64,000 nucleotides of DNA from Pseudomonas sp. SL4(2022) (GTDB lineage: Bacteria; Pseudomonadota; Gammaproteobacteria; Pseudomonadales; Pseudomonadaceae): positions 2,238,001 through 2,302,000 of the forward strand of contig NZ_CP113060.1 of the NCBI RefSeq assembly GCF_026625725.1. Direction: 5' to 3'. The translations under genes were made by a program, and so were the position numbers. The first letter of the stretch is position 1, and each line of letters starts with the position of its first letter. The notes under the pieces were generated by a model. It was given only the letters and a program-made list of their open reading frames with translations. It had not been told where the DNA came from and did no database searches. Shown here piece by piece: positions 32,588-41,139 of this stretch.

Positions 32588-33824
32588 GTGTGTCTTCCCG
32601 GCGCTTCATTGCGCGTGTTATCCGCTTCATTCGCCAGCTCTTCACCCAGGAGCAGGCTGATATTGTTGCCGCCAAAGGCGAAGGAGTTACTCATCAGCCG
32701 GCGCGGGCGGTTGTTGCTCAGCGATGTGCCGGGCGCTACCAGATTCAGCGCCGGCAAGGCCGGGTCAGCTTGGCCGTCCCACAGGTGCGGGGGTAGCAAC
32801 TGCTGCGGGTTGTAGGCGCTCAAGGTCAGCCAGCAGAAAGCCGCTTCCAGCGCCCCAGCCGCGCCCAGCGTATGGCCCACCAGGGATTTACTTGATGAAC
32901 AGGGCACGCCGTGCGGAAAGATCGCCTGCACCGCGTGGCTTTCCATGGCGTCATTGTGGGGGGTGGCGGTGCCATGCAGGTTCAGATAATCGACCTGATC
33001 CGCGCTGATCCCGGCCGCCGCCAGAGCTTTGCGCATGGCTGCCTGGGCACCGAGGCCTTCGGGCTGCGGCGCGGAAATATGGTGGGCGTCTGAGCTGGCC
33101 CCGCCGCCAAGCAAGGTGATGGCGAGTCCGGCATTGTCCAGGGGGTTCTGCTCATCAAGAATACGGCCGCGCCCTCGCCGATATTGATGCCGTTGCGGTT
33201 TCGCGAAAATGGGTTGCAGCGTTCGGCCGAGACCGCCTCAAGCGCATAGAAGCCGTTCAGCGTGAGGCGACACAGGCTGTCCACCCCTCCGCAGATGACC
33301 GCATCACAGAGGCCGAGATTGAGCAGTCGCTGGGCGCTGAGCAACGCCCGCGCGCCTGAGGTGCAGGCGGTGGAAATACCGAAGCACGGTCCGCTGAGGC
33401 CCAGCCAGTCGCTCAGGAAGTTTGCGGGTGCGGCCAGTTCCTGTTGAGCGTAGTCATAGGATTCCGGTAACTGCCCGTGCGTAAGAAATTGGGTAATGCC
33501 TTGGCTGGCTTCTTCGATGCCAGAGGTACTGGTGCCTAGCACCACGCCAATACGCGCGGGACCGAAGCGTTTGATGGCCGTGCGCAGTTCGGGTTCGATT
33601 TCCTGCGCGGCAGCCAGCAGCAACTGGTTGTTGCGGCTTGTCGGGCGTCCGGGCAGCGATGGCAGTGCGCCGGGCACGGCGCCAACCGTGAGAACACGCT
33701 CATTGACCCAGCCGTTTTGCGGACGCATCCCGTGGTCATCGCCATTGAACAGCGCTGTTGCTACCGCCTGTTTGCCTTGGCCAAGGGCGCAGTTGAGGCC
33801 CAGGGCTGAGAGGTATGCGGCCAT
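32584..33824 (-). pseudogene. apeO: Beta-ketoacyl synthase ApeO-type, frameshifted
   Basis: A FabF-like ketosynthase of about 413 residues split by a one-base shift. The 5' part (MAAYLSALGLNCALGQGKQA, catalytic Cys in GISTACTSGARALLSAQ, GEGAAVFLMS) goes out of frame at a five-C run (33141-33145, G on the plus strand). The continuation LGGGASSDAHHISAPQPEGL, with both histidines (LNLHGTATPHND, KSLVGHTLGAAGALEA) and NSFAFGGNN, is one frame away. Adding one C restores the whole protein. It overlaps apeN and apeP by TGATG/ATGA junctions, which argues the locus was functional recently. ApeO works with the ApeC-like factor at 47945-48676. Sequence error or real lesion cannot be told apart here. Confidence 0.88.
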
Positions 33825-34324
33825 CAGGGTGCCTTGTCGTCAGGGAGAGGGCTGACCTGATAGATCAGATCGGGTGAACGGTTCAGGGTGAAATCCAGCG
33901 GCGCACGGTAACGGATTCGCCACTGTGGGTTAAGCCAGCGGGTGCCGTCTGCATCAAGTCGCCAGTGGTCAACCGGATACTGTCTGGGCAGTTGCGCGTC
34001 GGGCGTGAGGGCAAACAGCAGCGCGCTGAACAACTCGCGGGCTTCGGCGTTGGGCGGCAACAAGCCGTCGTTCTGCCACTGGCCGGCGCGCAACACCTGG
34101 CGTGCGAGGGGAACGCCGAGCGGGTCGAACAACGACGCGCGCAACCCCTCCGGCTCGTTCTGCAGCACCAACCACCAGGTTTGCTGGGTGGCGACCTGCT
34201 GGCGCTGCACCTGCAGGGCCAGCGGTAACGCCACCACCAGCGCAGGTGACGGGGCCAGCAGTGGCGTCTGCGCGGCGCAGGCCGCGAGCAGCAGGCACAG
34301 GCCGATAAGCCAAGCATGGCGCAT
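33824..34324 (-). CDS. apeN: Outer-membrane lipoprotein of APE cluster (ApeN-type, DUF3261)
   Basis: A 166-residue lipoprotein: signal peptide MRHAWLIGLCLLLAAC with lipobox Cys at residue 16. The remainder is beta-rich (VQRQQVATQQTWWLVLQNEP) and fits DUF3261, regularly found in APE and xanthomonadin clusters and presumed to help place the product in the outer membrane. TGATG overlaps at both ends. Confidence 0.82.
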   Translation of the reverse strand: MRHAWLIGLCLLLAACAAQTPLLAPSPALVVALPLALQVQRQQVATQQTWWLVLQNEPEGLRASLFDPLGVPLARQVLRAGQWQNDGLLPPNAEARELFSALLFALTPDAQLPRQYPVDHWRLDADGTRWLNPQWRIRYRAPLDFTLNRSPDLIYQVSPLPDDKAP

Positions 34325-35049
34325 CAGCTGCGTGGCTCCAGCGGCTTGCGCGCCACCACGTTGACCAGGGTTTCATGGCGTTGGCCGACCGGCTTGGGCT
34401 TCATCAAACCCCAGCGTTCCAGCAGGCCGAAGTCCTTGGCGCGGCTCCACCACAGGTAGGGGTAGGAGACATTGTCGGCAGCGAATTCGAAGCCTTGGCC
34501 GCGCAGCATGTCTAGATAGCCTTCGGCGCTTTTTTGCACCTGCATGGGGTGGCGGAACAGCCAGCGGATCACCCAGGTGTCGATGTAGTACTGGGTCGAC
34601 TCGGCAAACAGCAGGTAGCCTCCCGGCTTGAGCACGCGCCAGAACTCGGCCAGGGCCTGTTCCTGCTCGACCAGGTGGTGGAAGGTCTGGTGACAGAACA
34701 GCAAATCAACGCTGGCATCGGCCAGGTCGATGGCCGCGCAGTCGCTGGCGATCAGTTGCACCTCCAGGCCCAGGCGCGCGGCCTCGGCACGTGAGCAGTC
34801 GAGGCTGTGCGGATCGGCATCCAGACCGATTATCCGCGCGGGCTTGAACGCCTCGGCGAGCAAGCCGAACGACTTGCCCTGGCCACAGCCGGCATCCAGC
34901 AACAGCGGTGACTCGGGTAGCGCAGAGGTGAACAGGCCGCGCAGGTCATTGATCGCCACGCGCAGCACATGGTGCTGCCAGACGTGGCTCTGCAAGAACC
35001 AGAAACCGAAGCGAGTTTCTTCGACGTAGGTAGCAGCCGGGTTGTGCAT
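34324..35049 (-). CDS. apeA: SAM-dependent methyltransferase (ApeA-type)
   Basis: Class I methyltransferase of 241 residues. SAM motif I is LLLDAGCGQGKSFGLL, followed by IIGLDADPHSLD (acidic loop) and LLFCHQTFHHLVEQ, LKPGGYLLFAES. In APE clusters this enzyme is expected to methylate the aryl head group. It lies 12 nt after the flavoprotein gene and overlaps apeN. Confidence 0.82.
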   Translation of the reverse strand: MHNPAATYVEETRFGFWFLQSHVWQHHVLRVAINDLRGLFTSALPESPLLLDAGCGQGKSFGLLAEAFKPARIIGLDADPHSLDCSRAEAARLGLEVQLIASDCAAIDLADASVDLLFCHQTFHHLVEQEQALAEFWRVLKPGGYLLFAESTQYYIDTWVIRWLFRHPMQVQKSAEGYLDMLRGQGFEFAADNVSYPYLWWSRAKDFGLLERWGLMKPKPVGQRHETLVNVVARKPLEPRS

Positions 35050-35061
35050 AAATATCCTTAT

Positions 35062-36306
35062 TCAGTGGGCGGCGCAGACTTCAGCCAGCACCCGCAGACG
35101 GCGTTTGGGTTCGGCGACGTAGGGATTGTTCTGATCCCAGGCGTAGCCGGCAAGAATCGAGCTGATCATGCGGCGAATCTCCGGCTGGGCTTTCTCGAAA
35201 TAGATCACGTCCTGGAAGCTGCCGTCGTACCAGCCCTCGACATACACGCGGAAGGTGTCGACGCCGCGCTTGAGTGGGATGGCAAAGTCCTGTTCCCAGT
35301 CCACCGTCTCGCCGCGTAGTTGGCGGTGCAACAGGCCGGCGGCCATGCTCGCCGAGCGCATGGCGATGGTCACCCCGGAGCTGAACACCGGGTCGAGGAA
35401 CTCCGCCGCATTGCCGAGCAGAGCAAAACCTGGGCCGTGCAGGGCTTTGACGTTGGCCGAGTAGCCGCCGATGGTACGCGCCGGGGTATCCCATACGGCG
35501 TTTTTCAGCACCTTGTGCAGGCTGGGTGTCTCTTCGATAAATTGCTTGAGGCAGGCGTCCAGGTCGGCCGGACGACCCTGATAGCGGGTGGCATCGGCGA
35601 CCACGCCCACCGAGCAGCGGCCGTTGCTGAACGGGATGGTCCAGAACCACACATCGCGCAAGGTCGGGTGAGTGGTGATGAGGATTTTTTCGCGGTCGAA
35701 ACCGCTGCCCTCGCTGCGGTCCTCAACATGGGTAAACACCGCCTGGCGTACGGGGAAGCTCGACGGTGTGTCGAGGTCGAGCAGGCGTGGCAGCACGCGG
35801 CCGTAACCGCTGCCGTCGAGGACGAAGGCGCATTCCACCTGATACTCATGGCCATCGGCGAGGCGGCGTACCGAGAGGCGCGGGCAGTCGCCACTGAAAT
35901 CGACGGCGAAGATTTCCTCTTCGTAGCGGATTTCCACACCCTGCAGCTCGGCCTGATCGGCCAGCAGCTTGTCGAAGTCGGCCCGCAGCACCTGATAGGT
36001 TGAACCCTGCCCCTGGGTGAAGGTGTCGCGGAAATCGAATTCGGTATAACGCTCACCCCAACCAAAGGCTGCGCCATGTTTGGTCTGGAAACCGGCGGCA
36101 CGCACGGCGTCGAGCATGCCGGCTTCTTCAACGAAGTCCAGGCAATGCGACAGCAGGCTCTCGCCAATCGAAAACCGTGGGAAGCGTTGGCGCTCCAGCA
36201 CCAGTACGTCATGGCCGTTGCGTTTGAGCAGCGCCGCGGCGATTGCCCCGGAAGGGCCGGCCCCGATAACGACGACTTGGCGTTGTTCGACTTCAAGAGA
36301 CTTCAT
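35062..36306 (-). CDS. FAD-dependent oxidoreductase, flavin halogenase-like
   Basis: About 414 residues. N-terminal VVVIGAGPSGAIAAALLKR (FAD motif), then PRFSIGESLLSHC, and near the middle DVWFWTIPFSNGRCSVGVV, which contains the WxWxIP motif of flavin-dependent halogenases. FALLGNAAEFLDPVFSSGV is the second FAD contact. The fold is also shared with geranylgeranyl-reductase-like and other monooxygenase-related enzymes, so halogenation, hydroxylation or desaturation of the polyene are all possible. ATG 36306 (MKSLEVEQRQ) is chosen; it overlaps the upstream antiporter by 14 nt. Confidence 0.82.
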   Translation of the reverse strand: MKSLEVEQRQVVVIGAGPSGAIAAALLKRNGHDVLVLERQRFPRFSIGESLLSHCLDFVEEAGMLDAVRAAGFQTKHGAAFGWGERYTEFDFRDTFTQGQGSTYQVLRADFDKLLADQAELQGVEIRYEEEIFAVDFSGDCPRLSVRRLADGHEYQVECAFVLDGSGYGRVLPRLLDLDTPSSFPVRQAVFTHVEDRSEGSGFDREKILITTHPTLRDVWFWTIPFSNGRCSVGVVADATRYQGRPADLDACLKQFIEETPSLHKVLKNAVWDTPARTIGGYSANVKALHGPGFALLGNAAEFLDPVFSSGVTIAMRSASMAAGLLHRQLRGETVDWEQDFAIPLKRGVDTFRVYVEGWYDGSFQDVIYFEKAQPEIRRMISSILAGYAWDQNNPYVAEPKRRLRVLAEVCAAH

Positions 36307-37450
36307 GGCGGCTTCTTGCCTCGTTAATGGCATGGGTGGCTGGGCGCGTGCCGAGCAGGGCTGGCAGCAGTGTGGAAAACAGGCTCATCAGCAGCAAGCT
36401 GAAATACACCAGGGCATCGATCAACTGCAATTGCAGCAGCAGGTTGAGGAAGACGATTTCGGTCAGCCCGCGAATATTCAGCAGCAGGCTTTCCTGCCAT
36501 TTGATCTGGCTTGAGGCCGCCGGGTCGGCCCAGTGCAGGCCCAGCCAGCTGCCCAGTACCTTGCTCAACACCGGCAGCACCAGCAGCGCGCCGAGGTAGA
36601 GCCAGGAATAGTGCGCGCCGATGTTGTGGAAATCCACGCGCAGCACGCCGTAGGTGAGAATTAGCGGCACTGCCAGGCCATTCAACAGCAACTTCCAGTG
36701 CCGCGCCGGCAATGGCAGACGAAACGGCTGCTTGAGCCAGGCCAGGCACAGCATATAAGCGATGCCGAACACCAGGGCGTTGAGCCCCAGTTGCTGGAAC
36801 AGCAGCATCAGGGCAAAGAACGGCAGGCTGTAAAGCAGGCCGTGGCGCAGTTTCAGCGCACGCAGCAGCAGCGGCAGGCCGGCGGCCAGCAGCGGCCAGA
36901 GCAACGTGGCCGGGTTGCTGCTGCCCTGGGCCAGGCCGAACAGGCTCCAGCACATAAAGTCCATTAGGATGGCCGCGTGCAGCAGGCGTTTGGTCGCTTC
37001 CAGCGGGTAGCCGATGCTCTGCAGAAACAGGTACAGCACCGGGATTGCGGTGATCGAAAACAGCAGGCCGATGCCCACCGCGCTCAACCAGTCGCGCTCG
37101 CCGGGCAGCAGCCAGACCGCGCAGGCCAAACCGGCCAGCATCGGCACCAGGAAGCTCGGCAGGGCGATCTTCAGGCAGGCAGCATTCACCTCCAGGTCGA
37201 TCACATCACTGAGGATGTAGCCCAGCAGCAACGCGAAACACAGGCCGTAGGCCAGGTTCAGCCATTCCGGCGCGAGCAGCTGCTTGGCGCTGAGCTGCCA
37301 GTGCGGCTCGACCCACAACAGTAGCAACGCCGGAATCGCCAGGCTGGCGACCAGCAACTGACCGACGATGGGAATCAAGCGGCGGCCGCCGACCCAGGCC
37401 ACCAGCGCATAGAGCGCCAGGGCCAGCAGCCAGAACCCGATAATACTCAT
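36293..37450 (-). CDS. Monovalent cation:proton antiporter-like membrane protein
   Basis: A 385-residue integral membrane protein with about 12 hydrophobic helices and a layout like Na+/H+ exchanger (CPA) proteins; the segment LLLNIRGLTEIVFLNLLLQL resembles the conserved late-helix RGxxE of that superfamily. No cytoplasmic regulatory domain. It overlaps both the MMPL exporter and the flavoprotein gene, so it belongs to the APE operon. Similar antiporter-like genes occur in some APE/xanthomonadin loci; a link between ion gradient and export is only inferred. Confidence 0.72.
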   Translation of the reverse strand: MSIIGFWLLALALYALVAWVGGRRLIPIVGQLLVASLAIPALLLLWVEPHWQLSAKQLLAPEWLNLAYGLCFALLLGYILSDVIDLEVNAACLKIALPSFLVPMLAGLACAVWLLPGERDWLSAVGIGLLFSITAIPVLYLFLQSIGYPLEATKRLLHAAILMDFMCWSLFGLAQGSSNPATLLWPLLAAGLPLLLRALKLRHGLLYSLPFFALMLLFQQLGLNALVFGIAYMLCLAWLKQPFRLPLPARHWKLLLNGLAVPLILTYGVLRVDFHNIGAHYSWLYLGALLVLPVLSKVLGSWLGLHWADPAASSQIKWQESLLLNIRGLTEIVFLNLLLQLQLIDALVYFSLLLMSLFSTLLPALLGTRPATHAINEARSRHEVS

Positions 37451-39798
37451 GACGCTATTCCTTGACTACGAGTTGGTGCGCTTACTCGCTGGGTGCCGGC
37501 CCAGGGTGCGAGCAGGAAGCAGAACAGCAGGCCAAGGCTGATCGCCAGGCCGAAGTTGGCAATCGCCGGGGTGTCGCTGATCAGTAGCAGGCCGAACGAC
37601 AGCCAACTGGTCAGCGCCGAGAGCAGGGTGCCGAGCAGGCTGACCGCCGGCCCGCCGATGTTCTCGCGCATCAGAATGGCGTAATCGACGCCGATGGCGG
37701 TGATCAGCAGCAGGCCGAACAGGCTGAACAGGGTCAGCGGCTGGCCCAGCCAACCCAGACAGGCTAACGCCGCCAGCGCGGCCAGCAGCGGCAGGCAGAC
37801 CACCCGCAGTGCGCCGCCAAGGCCGAACGGCAGGCACAGCAGCAAGAGGATCGCCATGCTGGAGATGAGTTTTAATTCGGCGGCGCTGAGTTGGGTGGCG
37901 CTAAACAGTGCGTTGAGTTCGCTGATTCGATCCACCAGCTGCACCCCCGGCAGGCTCTCGACCAGCGGCTTGAGTGCGTTGCTGTTGCTGAGTCCCTGCA
38001 GGCTGACCAGCCCGGCGACGCCATCTGCATGAGCGCCCAGCCATAGCGGTTTCCAGGCCTCACCCAGAGGGCTGGCCAGCGCCTGCTCCAGGCTCGCTTG
38101 GTTGTTCTGTTGCAGTTCCAGCCGTTCGCTGTGCAATGCAGCTGGCGGGATGCCGAGATCGAGCAGCGGCTGCCAGTGCTGCGGCAGTGTGCCCACTGCC
38201 GCGCGCAATTCCTGCAGCTGGCGGTCCGGCGCGACCAGTTGGCTGAGGGCGCGGTAGTCACGTAGCAGGCCGTTCTGCACCGCCTGATCCAGGCGCTGGC
38301 TCAGCGCCGCTTGGCGTTCCAGCAATTGCTGCGGGTTCGCGGCGCGCACCAGCAAGAACTGGCTGGTGGGCTGCTGGCCGGTCAGCTCGGCGATGCGTTG
38401 GGCTTCGGCCAGCAATTCCGGCTCCTGGCCCAGCCATTGGCGCAGGTCATTTTGTGTATGCAGCTGCCACAGACCTGCGGCGCAGAACAGCAAGAGCAAC
38501 GCCAGCAGCGGCGTGCTGCCGACGTTGCCCAGCAAGCGTGCCCGAGCGGCCAGCAGGCGTTGGCTAAAGCTCAGCAGCTGCGGTGATGGGCTTAGCCGTA
38601 GGCCACGCAACCAGGCTGGTAGCAGGCAGACCGAGCACAGATAAGCGGCAATCAGCCCGGCGGCAGAGAACAGCGCAACCTGGGTCAGCGCCGGAAACGG
38701 GGTAAAGGCCAGCGCCAGATAGCCGATCAGGTTGGTGCCCAGGCTCAGGCTCAGGCCCGGCAGGGTGGCGCGCAGGGCGCCCCAACTGGTCCAGTCTTCG
38801 CTGCCTTCGGCGTTGCTCCAGCTTTTACTCAGATAGTGTTGCGGGTAGTCGGCGGCGACCCCGACCAGGCTGGCACCCAGGACCAAGGTCAAGGCGTTGA
38901 TCTGGCCGAACACCAGCACGCAGGCGGTGCAGCCAGCCAGCAGCGCCATGCCGATGGGCAGCAGGCTGACCAGTACGCGCACACGGCGGAAGGCCAGCAG
39001 CAGCAGCAGCAGGGTACCGAGCGTGGCGCCGCCGCCAATCAGGCTGATTTCGCGGGTGGCCTTGGCCTGCCCGGCGGCCGCGTACAACACGCCACCGGCC
39101 GCCAGCAGTTGGCCGCCGGCGGTTTCGATCTGTGTGCGGGTAGCGGCGACCTGCGCGGCAATCAGCGGCGGCTCCTGCATATCGAAGGCGCTGCCCTGGG
39201 CGCTGGCGCGCAACAGGGCCCAGGTCATGCTCGGTTCTTCCAACAGCAGTGCGCCGCTGCTCAGGTCAGCCTGGATGCGGCTGCCGGGGTTCAGCGCCTG
39301 TTGCGCGCGTGCGCCCAGGCCCAGCCAATCCTGCTCGATGGGCAGCAGGCTAAAGCCGGCGAAGGTGTCGAACAGCTGCGCGGCCCGTTGTTCGATCAAC
39401 TGCTGCGGTTGCTCCAGCAACAGCTGGCGATCCGCACTCGGCAACAGGGCCAGACGGTTGCTGCGCAGGTAGTCGCGCAGCGCCGCGAGGTCGCTGTCGA
39501 CGCTCCACTGCACCTGAGCGAAACGGCCGCTGCCGCGCCACTGCTCGCCCACCTGTTGCACCAAGGCAATCGCCTGTTCGCGCTGCGGGTGACCGATCAA
39601 CAGCAACAGGTCGCGAGTGAGTGGTTCTTGCATGCGCTGTTCGGCCTGCTGCACTAGCGCATCGCCGCTACCCGCGGGCAGTAGCGCGAGCATGTCGGCC
39701 GCGACGGGCGGGCCGTTGCGCCATTGCCAGGCGGCGAGGATCAACAGGGCGGCGAACAGCAGCAGAAAGCCGCGCGGCAGCCAGCGTTCACTGAGCAA
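37447..39798 (-). CDS. apeM: MMPL/RND-type exporter (ApeM-type)
   Basis: A 783-residue inner-membrane exporter. An N-terminal helix is followed by a large periplasmic loop (about residues 30-245), a block of helices with GGGATLGTLLLLLLAF and SLVGVAADYPQHYL, a second periplasmic loop (about 450-640) and a second helix block with AIGVDYAILMRENIGG. The paired GVxxDY motifs are the RND/MMPL proton-relay signature. Proposed to move the APE lipid with the LolA-like ApeL. The start is TTG 39798, overlapping apeL by 11 nt; no better start is evident. Confidence 0.87.
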   Translation of the reverse strand: MLSERWLPRGFLLLFAALLILAAWQWRNGPPVAADMLALLPAGSGDALVQQAEQRMQEPLTRDLLLLIGHPQREQAIALVQQVGEQWRGSGRFAQVQWSVDSDLAALRDYLRSNRLALLPSADRQLLLEQPQQLIEQRAAQLFDTFAGFSLLPIEQDWLGLGARAQQALNPGSRIQADLSSGALLLEEPSMTWALLRASAQGSAFDMQEPPLIAAQVAATRTQIETAGGQLLAAGGVLYAAAGQAKATREISLIGGGATLGTLLLLLLAFRRVRVLVSLLPIGMALLAGCTACVLVFGQINALTLVLGASLVGVAADYPQHYLSKSWSNAEGSEDWTSWGALRATLPGLSLSLGTNLIGYLALAFTPFPALTQVALFSAAGLIAAYLCSVCLLPAWLRGLRLSPSPQLLSFSQRLLAARARLLGNVGSTPLLALLLLFCAAGLWQLHTQNDLRQWLGQEPELLAEAQRIAELTGQQPTSQFLLVRAANPQQLLERQAALSQRLDQAVQNGLLRDYRALSQLVAPDRQLQELRAAVGTLPQHWQPLLDLGIPPAALHSERLELQQNNQASLEQALASPLGEAWKPLWLGAHADGVAGLVSLQGLSNSNALKPLVESLPGVQLVDRISELNALFSATQLSAAELKLISSMAILLLLCLPFGLGGALRVVCLPLLAALAALACLGWLGQPLTLFSLFGLLLITAIGVDYAILMRENIGGPAVSLLGTLLSALTSWLSFGLLLISDTPAIANFGLAISLGLLFCFLLAPWAGTQRVSAPTRSQGIAS

Positions 39799-40381
39799 AG
39801 TCGCGTCGCTCCTGCTCAGTCAAGGCATCGCTGGCCTGGCTTTCGGGTAAGCGCAAGACGCTGCGGTCGCCCTGGGTTTCATGCAGCTCAATGCGCTGCA
39901 CCAGCGCGCCGCCGTCGATCTGGATGTGGCTGAAAATCTGCTTGAGCAACACTGAATTCGGCACCAGACGCAGTTGCCAGGCTTCAGACGTGCCGCTTAG
40001 TTGCAGTGTAAAGTCCCGTGCCAGACCGCTGTGGTTGCCCTTGAGCACCGCGAGAAACAGCCGGCTCTGCTGGGCCGCAACATCCTGCCCTGATTGCTGT
40101 TGCCAGCCGCCGGGGGTGCGTTTGGCGATGCCCTGGGCGTCGATGCGGTAAGCCTGTTGGAGCGGGCTTTGCAGCTGCCAGAGCAGGCCGAGGTCGCGGC
40201 TTAGTACGAACTGACCGCGACTGGTCAGCGGTTGCGGCAGGGCGCGCAGGTGCTTTTCCTGAATCAACGGACCGCGTACCACCGCAGGCTTGGCCAGCTG
40301 GGCGCTGAGTTGGTCGAGGTCAAAGGCGTGGGCGTGGGTGGTTAAGAGCAGCAGGAACAGTACGCTTAGTGTTCGGCTCAT
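39788..40381 (-). CDS. apeL: LolA-like outer-membrane carrier protein (ApeL-type)
   Basis: A 197-residue periplasmic protein. Signal peptide MSRTLSVLFLLLLTTHAHA, then FDLDQLSAQLAKPAVVRGPL and KHLRALPQPLTSRGQFVLS, the LolA-type opening used for hydrophobic cargo. ATG 40381 is chosen from the signal peptide; the reading frame continues upstream through a repeat-like insert (to 40717), but that extension is not family-like. Likely shuttles the APE lipid across the periplasm with ApeM. Confidence 0.85.
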   Translation of the reverse strand: MSRTLSVLFLLLLTTHAHAFDLDQLSAQLAKPAVVRGPLIQEKHLRALPQPLTSRGQFVLSRDLGLLWQLQSPLQQAYRIDAQGIAKRTPGGWQQQSGQDVAAQQSRLFLAVLKGNHSGLARDFTLQLSGTSEAWQLRLVPNSVLLKQIFSHIQIDGGALVQRIELHETQGDRSVLRLPESQASDALTEQERRDFAQ

Positions 40382-40713
40382 TGCTGCGGGTGCCTGTAAG
40401 AACGTGTTTCGCCCCCTCGGGCGAGTTACGTTCTCTTTGCTCGTGCAAAGAGAACGTAACCAAAGAGAAAGCACGCCCGGCATACGGGTCTCGCTGCGCT
40501 CGACTTCCCTCACTCCATCACTGTTCCAGAGGCCCGACCTGGGCGGCACCCCGACGAAGGGCCATCCCTGGCCCATCGCGGCTCTCGCGGCATCCATGCC
40601 GCTCAACCTCTTCCACAGCGATTGCGCTCGGCCTTCTGACGGGGGCTGTCCCCGCTCCGACATTGCCGGTAGACAGGAGCCGGGGGGGCGGCTCAGCTCG
40701 GGCCAAAGACTGT
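40382..40713. repeat. 332-bp repeat-like insertion between apeK and apeL
   Basis: The only gap above 300 bases in the window. It holds no plausible gene. Near the apeL side, GTTACGTTCTCTTTG (40425-40439) and CAAAGAGAACGTAAC (40446-40460) form a perfect 15-bp stem with a 6-nt loop. From memory, the peptides that can be read through this stretch are of a kind seen as spurious proteins in many Pseudomonas genomes, which points to a dispersed non-coding repeat. It breaks an otherwise overlapping operon. Confidence 0.65.
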
Positions 40714-41139
40714 TCACGCCAGTACCTTCTCAACGGCGTCGATCAGCACCTGGGGTGAGGCAAACTGCATCTCGCGGGTGGCGATTTCCACCGCCACTTG
40801 CACGCTGCTGCCACGGGTCATGCGCTCACCGGTTGCGGCATCGCTGATCAGGTAGTTGATCTTCAGGCGGTTCTCCCACTCCACCAGATCGGCGCGGACG
40901 ATGATCGTTTGGCCGAACTGTGCGCCGCGGATATAGCGCAGTTGCAGGTCGATCACCGGCCAGGCATAGCCAGCGTCACGCATCTGCACGTAGTTGTGGC
41001 CGAGCTTGTCGAGCAGCGCGCAGCGCGCCTCTTCGAAGTATTTGACGTAATGGCCGTGCCAGACCACCTCCATCATGTCGACGTCGAAGAACGGCACCAG
41101 CAGTGTGATTTCCGCCTGCAATACGCCCTTGCTACGCAT
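40714..41139 (-). CDS. apeK: Hotdog thioesterase (ApeK-type)
   Basis: A 141-residue 4HBT/YbgC-like thioesterase: PFFDVDMMEVVWHGHYVKYF contains the catalytic Asp of the family. In APE clusters it is thought to release stalled or finished chains from carrier protein. The start overlaps the ammonia-lyase stop by 8 nt. Confidence 0.86.
   Translation of the reverse strand: MRSKGVLQAEITLLVPFFDVDMMEVVWHGHYVKYFEEARCALLDKLGHNYVQMRDAGYAWPVIDLQLRYIRGAQFGQTIIVRADLVEWENRLKINYLISDAATGERMTRGSSVQVAVEIATREMQFASPQVLIDAVEKVLA

Noticed and set aside
40517..40717. N-terminal extension of apeL through the 332-bp insert
   Set aside because: The true signal peptide starts at 40381; the upstream codons read through repeat-like DNA and are not family-like.
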